From Petrotoga sp. UBA5851 (GTDB lineage: Bacteria; Thermotogota; Thermotogae; Petrotogales; Petrotogaceae), in assembly GCA_002431635.1 (NCBI GenBank), contig DJGH01000078.1:26340-38843 (forward strand): DNA of 12,504 nt. The letters are read 5' to 3'. The position numbers and the translations under genes were made by a program. Shown here piece by piece: positions 6,767 to 12,504 of this stretch. Positions within the stretch are counted from its first letter, which is position 1. Every line of letters starts with the position of its first letter. The notes under the pieces were generated by a model. The model was given only the letters and a program-made list of their open reading frames with translations. It had not been told where the DNA came from and made no database searches.

Positions 6767-7589
6767 TTTGTCCGCCTCCAATACATAAAGATCCTTTCCT
6801 TGAAAGGTAGCAGTCTGCAGCAATAGCCAAAGGCAGAGTTGCAATATGGGTGGGGCACTCTTTTATATGGACGGAGTAAGCGCTTATACCTTGTCCCAAT
6901 CCTTGGTAACCAATTTTAAGATCGTTTATTTTAGAAAGTATAGTCATCTCCAAGTCTGCATAGCGTGGATCTGGATTTCTTTTTTCAAAAGGCTCCGTGA
7001 GGCAAAGCTTAGCCATGACCATTGCTTTATCGGAAGTTCCACCCAGTCCTATACCTATATTCAAAGGAGGACAGCCTCTTGCCCCATTATTTTCTATGTG
7101 GGTCAGTACTGTGGAGATTACTTCCTCAGGACCGGCACTTGGCTTGAGCATGAAAAGAGCGCTTAGGTTCTCGCTTCCCCCGCCCTTTACTATGTACTTC
7201 AGAGTAATTGAATCTCCGTCCGTAAGCTCTGTATGAACAATGCACGGAGTATTGTTTTTTTGATTTTTGCGATCAAAAAGAGGATCTGCAACCGTTGAGT
7301 ATCTGTAAGGGTTGCTAATATAAGTTTCTTTTACAGCTTCATCAAGAATGTTCTGCAAAGGCTCATGAATAATTGTTTTTGTACCGACATAAGCAAAAAT
7401 CTCAACCATTCCTGTATCCTGACAAAGAGGAAGTCCTTTTTCCCCGGCTATTATACAGTTTTCTTTCAATATAGATGAAAATCTGCCATCGTAAGATTCA
7501 AGATGCCTTTTCACATCGTCTGACATGAGGTTATTTGTTTTTATAAGTTCCTGGATAAAAAGTTTTTTTATCAGCTCTTTTGAGATCAT
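6753..7589 (-). CDS. Class I fumarase/tartrate dehydratase alpha subunit
   Basis: Fe-S-cluster-binding half of the hydro-lyase, 278 residues, the normal length for the separate alpha subunit. Three cysteines sit where the class I fumarase alpha domain binds [4Fe-4S]: C56 in PLCQDTG, C173 in GARGCPPLNIGIGLGG, and C260 in PTHIATLPLAIAADCY. The substrate-site signature GGTSDKA follows the second. The enzyme would be cytoplasmic and oxygen-sensitive, fitting an anaerobe. The ATG at 7589 has GAGGAG a few bases upstream. It comes 77 nt after the ASL-like gene, with a hairpin in between, and its 3' end carries the ribosome site of the beta gene. An alternative substrate (L-tartrate, mesaconate or another hydroxy diacid) is possible because this family is functionally mixed. 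Confidence 0.9.
   Translation of the reverse strand: MISKELIKKLFIQELIKTNNLMSDDVKRHLESYDGRFSSILKENCIIAGEKGLPLCQDTGMVEIFAYVGTKTIIHEPLQNILDEAVKETYISNPYRYSTVADPLFDRKNQKNNTPCIVHTELTDGDSITLKYIVKGGGSENLSALFMLKPSAGPEEVISTVLTHIENNGARGCPPLNIGIGLGGTSDKAMVMAKLCLTEPFEKRNPDPRYADLEMTILSKINDLKIGYQGLGQGISAYSVHIKECPTHIATLPLAIAADCYLSRKGSLCIGGGQNDQA
6775..6779 (-). promoter_or_regulatory. Internal ribosome site for the beta subunit, inside the alpha gene
   Basis: GGAGG, encoding the Gly-Gly near the alpha C-terminus (GGGQNDQA), lies 8 nt before ATG 6766. It fixes the beta start and couples the two subunits. Confidence 0.75.
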
Positions 7590-7608
7590 GTCTGCTCCTC
7601 ATATAAAA

Positions 7609-7628
7609 TAGGCACCTTAGGGGTGCCT
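7609..7628 (-). terminator. Intercistronic hairpin between ASL-like and fumarase alpha genes
   Basis: On the minus strand AGGCACC pairs with GGTGCCT (7 bp) around a CCTAA loop, followed by ATTTTAT. The stem is short and the T tract imperfect, so a partial terminator or an mRNA-end-stabilising hairpin fits better than a full stop. The rest of the 77-nt gap shows only the ribosome site of the alpha gene. Confidence 0.5.
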
Positions 7629-7666
7629 TTCTAAAAATTAGCAATACGTTGATACACACTACTAAA

Positions 7667-9103
7667 TTATATTATATCATATTCAGTTTTCAGATTTTGC
7701 TGTGCCGATAAAAGATCTTTTTCTTTTTTATCAAGATCGGAGGTAAATATCGAAATATACTTTCCGATCTCTCTAAGTACTCCTTTCATACCTTCTTCCG
7801 AAGGTCCGCCGGATACTTTTCGTACAGATATGAATCTTTCTATGCTCAGAATTTCGTCTATTTCGCTGTCGGACAGCGTCAGTGTCCGGCCAGTTTTTTC
7901 CAAAAAAACATTTCTCAGGGAGTCTTTATTGTATCCTGCTCTGACAAATCCGGCTGTTATGCTGTGAGCCTGTCTGAAGCTTATGCCGTATACCCGTACA
8001 AGCTCATCTGCTAGCTCTGTTGTGGTTGTTCCACTGTTTAAAGCTATTTCAGATACTCGTTGCCGGGAAATATCCATGCTCTTTATGGTCTGAACCATTA
8101 GTGCAACCGCACTTTCTGCAAGCTCCATACCGTTTTCAAACTCTTTTACCGGAGCATCAGCCACTTCGTTTATATCCTGGTATGCAGTATTATGGAACAG
8201 CTCGTTGATCATATTCATTATGCCCATTGCCATTCCGGACTGAATTCTTATATGCTCAATTATGACAGGGTTTCTTTTTTGGGGCATTATGCTACTTATC
8301 TGAACAAGCTCGTCAGGAAACCAAAGCATTCCGACTTCACAGGAGGCTTTATGAGAAAGATCTGCACTAAGACGGGTAACATCATTCAAAACCTTTCTGA
8401 CTGCATCGGCCGGGTATGTAAGCCAGTGAGAGGTTACAATAGCCTGGTAGGAGTTAGAAACAGGGCTTTCAAATCCCAAAAGATTGCTTACCATCTGTCT
8501 GTCAATATTAAAACCTGTTGTGGTTATGGCACATGCTCCCATACTTGAACGGTCAACTACATGTAAAGCCGAAAAAATCTCATTCATATCCTCACAAAGG
8601 TCAAGAGCAAATGCCGAAAGATAATGACCCAGGGTGGAAGGATTGGCAGGCTGTCCGTGAGTATAAAGCACTATAGGCATATCACCATGCTTATACATCT
8701 TCTCCTGTATCACGGAAAGCAGATTTATACAACAGGATATAAAATCCATCAGACGCTTACGGACAAACATTCTAAAAACAGTTGTATCCATATCGTTTCT
8801 ACTGCGTGCAGTGTGCAGAAATCCGGCAGTATCCTGTCCAATAACTTCTTCCATCTGCTTTTCAAAAACAAAGTAAAGATCCTCACTTCCTTGCGGGATA
8901 TCCGGTGGAAAGTTTTTCCTCTGGGCAACACTGTCCACAGCATATTTAAGTTTCCGGGCAGTTTCATGCGGGATAATTCCCGTTTTTAAAAGCATTATCA
9001 AATGAGCTTTGTGTAGGCAGACCGAATGACTGAAAAACATTTCCTTCCAGTTCTTATAACATGGATTAAGTACTTTTTCAGTATATATAGGATTAAAACT
9101 CAT
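7667..9103 (-). CDS. Argininosuccinate-lyase-superfamily C-N lyase (divergent paralogue)
   Basis: A 478-residue member of the fumarase/aspartase/ASL superfamily, which eliminates fumarate from a substituted succinyl group. Visible landmarks: HTARSRNDMDTTVFR (97-111, region C1 of ASLs), YTHGQPANPSTLGHYL (147-161, with the conserved Thr-His), and the mobile catalytic loop QISSIMPQKRNP with the nucleophile-type Ser at 270/271. It departs from true argininosuccinate lyases after the loop. The usual YNKDxQEDK stretch that helps hold argininosuccinate is replaced by AYQDINEVAD (307-316), and the common THLQRAQP is THGQPANP. No argG or other arginine gene is near. It starts 6 nt after the amidohydrolase and is followed by fumarase, so it probably cleaves another N-substituted aspartate. 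EDDS lyase is a characterised example of such an ASL relative. Annotation as argH would be misleading. Confidence 0.85.
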   Translation of the reverse strand: MSFNPIYTEKVLNPCYKNWKEMFFSHSVCLHKAHLIMLLKTGIIPHETARKLKYAVDSVAQRKNFPPDIPQGSEDLYFVFEKQMEEVIGQDTAGFLHTARSRNDMDTTVFRMFVRKRLMDFISCCINLLSVIQEKMYKHGDMPIVLYTHGQPANPSTLGHYLSAFALDLCEDMNEIFSALHVVDRSSMGACAITTTGFNIDRQMVSNLLGFESPVSNSYQAIVTSHWLTYPADAVRKVLNDVTRLSADLSHKASCEVGMLWFPDELVQISSIMPQKRNPVIIEHIRIQSGMAMGIMNMINELFHNTAYQDINEVADAPVKEFENGMELAESAVALMVQTIKSMDISRQRVSEIALNSGTTTTELADELVRVYGISFRQAHSITAGFVRAGYNKDSLRNVFLEKTGRTLTLSDSEIDEILSIERFISVRKVSGGPSEEGMKGVLREIGKYISIFTSDLDKKEKDLLSAQQNLKTEYDII

Positions 9104-9109
9104 CTCAGG

Positions 9110-10006
9110 TCACCTTATCCTGAGTAGCTGTGCAATGTTATCGTATAGAACTTTATCTATATCATCTGATGAAAAGCCTGTGTATATCATTGCACGAAGT
9201 TGTTCATCAAGATAAGCAGATGTAAAACCCCGGGGGAACCAGCTTGAATCAGTTCCGAAAATTATCCTTTCTGGTCCTATAGTCTCCCTGTACTTTCTGA
9301 AAAGACTTTCAAGCGATACTTCATAAGGCATCCATCTCATCCACTGGTTGGATCCGCTTGTATCAATAAAAACATTTGGACATGCCCAACAAAGGTTGAG
9401 TGTTTCAAAAACATATCCACAGCCAAAGTGAGGGATTATTATTTTCATATTTGGAAAAGCTTTGGCGACATCGTGAATTATAAGCGGATTTATGTTGACA
9501 TGATAAGCAGTTCCGCCAGCTCCTCCCATTATGCCAAAGTGTATAAGAACAGGAACATCATAGCTTTGGGCCACTTCCCATACCGGATAAAGACTTTTGT
9601 CATTAAGCGGAGTCTCAACCGCCGGCCCCAAAATTTTATAACCTTTCAAACCTCCGTACTTTAAGGCCCTTTCCAATTCTGTTTGTGCACCCTTGATTGA
9701 AGGATCGTTATGTGCATAGGCTATAAACTTGTCGGGATGTTTTTCAACTATTTTCTGTGCAAGCAGATTACCGCCTGCCGTTACAAAGACAACTCTGTCC
9801 AGGTTATGCTTCAGTGCCTGGCAGTACCAGTCTTCAACAGCTTTTTCTTCATCAATCACTGGTTGTTCGTTGCCAAAATTCCATGCCTGTTTCCACTTGT
9901 TTCTTTCTTTTTCGAGCCATGGATGATGCTGAGCAGGATGCGTTTTTTTGCCATCGCCCATAAAATCTATTGCCGGAAAATGAACATGTGAGTCTATGAT
10001 TTTCAA
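9110..10006 (-). CDS. Amidohydrolase-2 family metal-dependent hydrolase
   Basis: TIM-barrel hydrolase of 298 residues of the amidohydrolase_2 (PF04909, ACMSD-like) group. These enzymes act as hydrolases or decarboxylases on small acids, lactones and amides. Metal ligands are visible in family order: H7 and H9 in IIDSHVHF, H156 in VLIHFG, H193 in IIPHFGCGY, and D253 in IIFGTDSSW. I chose the TTG at 10006, giving MKIIDSHVHF, because AAGGGGTGA stands 8 nt ahead. An upstream GTG (10015) overlapping the permease stop lacks a ribosome site. The far-upstream start at 10126 would read through the permease gene out of frame. It sits between the ABC permeases and the ASL-like lyase, so it likely converts the imported compound into the lyase substrate. 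The real substrate is unknown. Confidence 0.84.
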   Translation of the reverse strand: MKIIDSHVHFPAIDFMGDGKKTHPAQHHPWLEKERNKWKQAWNFGNEQPVIDEEKAVEDWYCQALKHNLDRVVFVTAGGNLLAQKIVEKHPDKFIAYAHNDPSIKGAQTELERALKYGGLKGYKILGPAVETPLNDKSLYPVWEVAQSYDVPVLIHFGIMGGAGGTAYHVNINPLIIHDVAKAFPNMKIIIPHFGCGYVFETLNLCWACPNVFIDTSGSNQWMRWMPYEVSLESLFRKYRETIGPERIIFGTDSSWFPRGFTSAYLDEQLRAMIYTGFSSDDIDKVLYDNIAQLLRIR

Positions 10007-10011
10007 TTTTT

Positions 10012-10833
10012 TCACCCCTTTAACCCGGAGAGGGCTATGCCTTTTATTATCTGTTTTTGAAAGATGAGAAATACTATTATCAAAGGAATCATTGAAACCG
10101 TTGCACCGGTCATTATCTGTTCCCACTGGAAGGAAGCTTCGCTTGAAAAATAAGCGAGTCCTACGGGTAAAGTATACATTTCAGAGTTTGACGAAACTAT
10201 AAGCGGCCACATGAAAGCATTCCAGTTTCCTATAAAATTGAAGATGGCCAGTGTTGCCAAAGCAGGCTTCACAAGCGGAAGAACAATACTCCAATATATT
10301 CTGAACTCACTCAGACCATCTATCCTTGCAGCATCCATAAGTTCATCCGGAACGGTTGTCATAAACTGTTTCATTAGAAATATTCCGAAAGCGCTTATCA
10401 TTCCGGGGAACATAATGCTCCAGTATGAATCAAGCCAGCCGAAGTTTTTTGACATCATATACCATGGAATGACAAGCATTTCTGTGGGTATCATAAGAGT
10501 ACTGAGTATCATGGTAAAAAGGATTTTTTTACCTGGGAACTCATACTTTGCAAGAGTATATCCCACCAGAGAGTCGAAGAAAAGTACGGATAAAGTAGTA
10601 CATGCAGCTACTATAAAACTGTTTAGGAACCACCTCGGAAAGAGGGAAAATTCAAAAATGTTCTTATAATTGTCCAAAGTAGGGCTTGAAGGTAAAAGTT
10701 TCATATCGTATATCTGGGATGCATCTTTAAAGGAAGAGGATACCATCCAGAAAAACGGGAATATTGTAGTTATGGCTATTATACTTAAAACAACATATGC
10801 AAAGATGGTTAGTCTTTTATCTGTCCGTGTCAT
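10012..10833 (-). CDS. CUT1-type ABC transporter permease (MalG-like)
   Basis: Inner-membrane permease of 273 residues with about six predicted helices. It opens with a basic tail and the MalG-type segment TTIFPFFWMVSSSFKD. The cytoplasmic EAA loop that contacts the ATPase is clear: MDAARIDGLSEFRIYWSIVLP around 166-186. A typical C-terminus (LIIVFLIFQKQIIKGIALSGLKG, residues 251-273) ends with the family's GLSGLKG-like signature. The ATG at 10833 has GAGAGGTG upstream and comes 10 nt after the stop of the partner permease. The downstream amidohydrolase starts 5 nt past this stop, implying shared transcription and coupling. CUT1 systems mostly import sugars or glycosides, but family members also take other polyols and acids. 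No ATPase gene is in the window, so a shared MsmX-like ATPase or one upstream is expected. Confidence 0.92.
   Translation of the reverse strand: MTRTDKRLTIFAYVVLSIIAITTIFPFFWMVSSSFKDASQIYDMKLLPSSPTLDNYKNIFEFSLFPRWFLNSFIVAACTTLSVLFFDSLVGYTLAKYEFPGKKILFTMILSTLMIPTEMLVIPWYMMSKNFGWLDSYWSIMFPGMISAFGIFLMKQFMTTVPDELMDAARIDGLSEFRIYWSIVLPLVKPALATLAIFNFIGNWNAFMWPLIVSSNSEMYTLPVGLAYFSSEASFQWEQIMTGATVSMIPLIIVFLIFQKQIIKGIALSGLKG
10013..10020 (-). promoter_or_regulatory. Ribosome site supporting a TTG start
   Basis: AAGGGGTG overlaps the end of the upstream permease gene and lies properly spaced before TTG 10006. It supports the rare TTG start of the amidohydrolase and couples its translation to the permease. 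Confidence 0.55.
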
Positions 10834-10843
10834 ACAGCACCTC

Positions 10844-11731
10844 TCAGTAGCTTACCTTGTCTTTGAAAACACGAAGCTGAAGGAAAGTTATAAACATTAT
10901 TATAAGAAACAGAACAAAGCTTGCACTGGATGCGACTCCCATATCAAAATTCACAAATGCTTTATGATAAATGTACAGAGCCATTGGTTTGGTCGAGTCA
11001 AGCGGACCTCCTGTTCCCTGAAAAGACATATTATATACCTGAGTAAAAAGCCTTAAAAACTGTATACTTTCTGTTACAACCAGAAAGAGGGTTATAGGTC
11101 TGAGAAGTGGGATGGTTATTTTCATGGTTATATTCCATCTGCTTGCCCCGTCTATTCTTGCAGCTTCAAGATACTCCTCGGGAATAGTCTGTATTCCGGC
11201 AAGGAAGATAACAACGCAGTAGCCAAACTCTACCCATACAGTAGTTACAACTATACATAACAGTGCCTGTGAAGGACTTGAAAGAAATGGCTGAACATCC
11301 ATTCCAAGGGCAACAAGTGCGTTGTTGAAAACTCCCAGTGGAAGAGGCTGATACATCCATCTCCATACCCAGCTGACAGCAACCATAGGGGTTATATAAG
11401 GCATAACATACAAAAGCCTGTATAGCCACTGTATCTTTCTTATCTTATTAAGCAAAAGAGCCATCAAAAGAGATATGATTATGACCAGAGGTGCTCCGAA
11501 AAGGATATATTTAAGAGAGTTAAAAAGAGAGGTAACAAATACAGGATCACTGAATATCTTCATATAATTACTCAGACCAACAAAATTAATATTCTTTTTG
11601 AGGAGATTCCAGTCGGTGAAGCTCATTGCCATGGAGTAGACCATTGGGAAAAATCGTACAAAAAGAAAAAATACTATAGGCACCGCCAGAAAAGTGTAAG
11701 CTGTAACTACTTTTTTCTGTTTAAGAGTCAT
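10844..11731 (-). CDS. CUT1-type ABC transporter permease (MalF-like)
   Basis: Inner-membrane permease of 295 residues, partner of the following MalG-like protein. Its first helix and the FFPMVYSMAMSFTDWNLL segment are typical of MalF/UgpA-type permeases. The EAA loop EAARIDGASRWNITMKITIP sits at 189-208, and the GGPLDSTKPMALYIYHKAF stretch near the C-terminus is the usual periplasmic signature of this subfamily. It lacks the large extra periplasmic domain of E. coli MalF, as most CUT1 permeases do. The ATG at 11731 has AGGGAGG upstream. The gene follows the solute-binding-protein gene after 57 nt that hold a strong hairpin, so permease mRNA may be less abundant than binding-protein mRNA. Substrate cannot be deduced from it. 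Confidence 0.92.
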   Translation of the reverse strand: MTLKQKKVVTAYTFLAVPIVFFLFVRFFPMVYSMAMSFTDWNLLKKNINFVGLSNYMKIFSDPVFVTSLFNSLKYILFGAPLVIIISLLMALLLNKIRKIQWLYRLLYVMPYITPMVAVSWVWRWMYQPLPLGVFNNALVALGMDVQPFLSSPSQALLCIVVTTVWVEFGYCVVIFLAGIQTIPEEYLEAARIDGASRWNITMKITIPLLRPITLFLVVTESIQFLRLFTQVYNMSFQGTGGPLDSTKPMALYIYHKAFVNFDMGVASSASFVLFLIIMFITFLQLRVFKDKVSY

Positions 11732-11749
11732 TTAACTGATCCTCCCTGT

Positions 11750-11781
11750 AAAATCCGCGGAGCCTAAAAAGCCCCGCGGAT
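11750..11781 (-). terminator. Intercistronic hairpin after the binding-protein gene (attenuator or stabiliser)
   Basis: ATCCGCGG and CCGCGGAT form an 8-bp arm that extends by four G-U/G-C pairs (GGCU with GGCU) to about 12 bp around a UUUUA loop. The run of U after the stem is short (UUU, then ACAG), and the permease ribosome site follows within 15 nt. This looks like a stem that protects the binding-protein mRNA or partly terminates transcription, a common arrangement behind ABC binding-protein genes. Confidence 0.65.
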
Positions 11782-11788
11782 GATTTTT

Positions 11789-12504
11789 CTACTTTGTTGC
11801 CCAGAAGTCATCAAGGATCTTCTGTTCCTTATCTGCGGCCTCTTTAAAAGCAACTGACGGATCTGTGTTGTTAAGCCGTACTTTATCTATAGCCTCAAGA
11901 ATTACGTTGCGCTGACCGACTTCATCGGCAAAAAAAGTTGCATGAGCGTATGCAAGACCTTTCAAAAATGGTCCGTAAAGCTTGTCTTCGGAGTATTTGC
12001 CTGCAATATCCGGATTGGCTGGCAGTTCTCCTACATTTTTAAGCCAAAGCTCCATAGCCTGTTTTGAAGTTATGAACTTAAGGAACTTTATAGAAGCAGT
12101 AAGTCTTTCTCCCTGGGCATTTGTGGTTATAGCATGGGTCCAGAAGGATGCAAAGTTGGACTTTATTCCGTTGTGTTCAGGCAGCTCGGCAATACCGTAC
12201 TCGAGATCTTTCAACGTATTAAGAGTTCCTATTCTGAAGGATCCGTCGATGGTCATGGCTGCTTTCTGCGACTTGAAAGCTGTAACATCATCGTTCAGGA
12301 ATCCCGGATAACCGATTTTATCTTTGGTTATTCTGTCTGTATACCATTTCAGAACTTCTCCGGCAGCTCCTGTTTTATCATAGAGAACTTTTTTATTGTC
12401 TGCAGAATACGGGATTCCGCCAAACTGTCGTACAAGAACCTCTCTTATCCAATGGTGATGCTGTCCATCGGGCTGCATGGTGAATCCGGCCTGGAGAAGA
12501 TTTC
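11789..12504 (-). CDS. ABC transporter extracellular solute-binding protein, family 1 (N-terminal part missing)
   Basis: The frame is open to the window edge and 237 C-terminal residues are visible; the signal peptide and N-lobe lie beyond the window. Typical family-1 features are present: AFKSQKAAMTIDGSFRIG (binding-cleft region with the AAM.idG motif), YGIAELPEHNG, ASFWTHAITTNAQ, the hinge region SIKFLKFITSKQAMELWLKNVGELPAN, and a helical C-terminus ending DDFWATK. It should deliver substrate to the two permeases downstream. The visible N-terminal stretch FTMQPDGQHHHW has an unusual HHH cluster near the domain interface, possibly just substrate-pocket or surface histidines. A methionine at 12478 is internal, not the start, because NLLQAGFT reads in frame before it. 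Confidence 0.87.
   Translation of the reverse strand, partial: NLLQAGFTMQPDGQHHHWIREVLVRQFGGIPYSADNKKVLYDKTGAAGEVLKWYTDRITKDKIGYPGFLNDDVTAFKSQKAAMTIDGSFRIGTLNTLKDLEYGIAELPEHNGIKSNFASFWTHAITTNAQGERLTASIKFLKFITSKQAMELWLKNVGELPANPDIAGKYSEDKLYGPFLKGLAYAHATFFADEVGQRNVILEAIDKVRLNNTDPSVAFKEAADKEQKILDDFWATK

Noticed and set aside
6767..6844. Longer N-terminus for the fumarase beta subunit
   Set aside because: These residues come from reading the alpha gene in another frame. The GGAGG-preceded ATG at 6766 gives the family-like start.
6266..7589. Firm assignment as L-tartrate dehydratase (TtdAB)
   Set aside because: Sequence motifs do not separate tartrate dehydratase from two-subunit fumarase. The adjacent fumarate-producing lyase favours fumarase, so the symbols were left blank.
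8192..8989. Plus-strand ORFs of about 120 aa opposite the lyase
   Set aside because: They are shadows of the lyase gene: low-complexity mixed composition and no ribosome sites.
7667..9103. Annotation as argH (arginine biosynthesis)
   Set aside because: The argininosuccinate-binding segment is missing, no arginine gene is nearby, and the gene sits between a hydrolase and fumarase downstream of an importer.
10007..10126. Longer N-terminus for the amidohydrolase
   Set aside because: The extra 40 residues overlap the permease gene out of frame and show no fold-like pattern. The family begins at IIDSHVHF, matched by TTG 10006 with a ribosome site.
10211..11056. Two plus-strand ORFs (152 and 128 aa) opposite the ABC permeases
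   Set aside because: They are antisense to intact permease genes with recognisable EAA motifs, and there is no independent coding evidence.

Overview
The window comes from a low-to-mid GC bacterium. Codon use is AT-leaning, with heavy use of ATA (Ile) and AGA/AGG (Arg) codons, strong GGAGG-type ribosome sites and some GTG/TTG starts. The gene content suggests an anaerobe: a two-subunit oxygen-labile [4Fe-4S] fumarase, an iron-sulfur-flavoprotein-like reductase, and solute-importer genes. A Clostridia-like Bacillota is my best guess and a spirochaete is possible; nothing in the window fixes the phylum. I see no tRNA, rRNA, CRISPR array, transposase or phage gene.

Layout. Plus strand, 1-2573: the 3' part of a TRAP-type large permease, a 50-residue membrane protein that is easily missed, and a membrane-anchored M14-family deacylase (succinylglutamate desuccinylase/aspartoacylase type). 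The three lie close together as one operon. It ends at a perfect bidirectional terminator (2579-2608) shared with the convergent minus-strand genes.

Minus strand, read right to left, 12504-2609: a truncated solute-binding protein; two CUT1-type ABC permeases; an amidohydrolase-2 family metal hydrolase; an argininosuccinate-lyase-superfamily enzyme; fumarase/tartrate-dehydratase alpha and beta subunits; an iron-sulfur-flavoprotein-like NAD(P)H:FMN reductase; a soluble PAS-GAF histidine kinase; and a lipoprotein with an HEFSH zinc-protease motif. Gaps are short throughout (overlap to about 90 nt), so most or all may be co-transcribed. Two intercistronic hairpins and one promoter-like site could adjust the dosage of segments.

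How the genes may work together (inference). The ABC importer brings in an unknown organic solute and the amidohydrolase trims it. The ASL-like lyase then eliminates fumarate from an aspartate-like adduct, and the fumarase hydrates fumarate to malate. The lyase keeps the fumarase/ASL superfamily catalytic loop but lacks the canonical argininosuccinate-binding YNKDxQEDK segment, and no arginine-biosynthesis gene is nearby, so a catabolic C-N (or C-O) lyase is more likely than arginine synthesis. The plus-strand permease and deacylase could handle a related acylated amino acid or dicarboxylate. The most unusual non-coding structures are three 25-bp tandem repeats that form the 3' end of the kinase gene, and a T8 tract in a short leader ORF that overlaps the kinase start.
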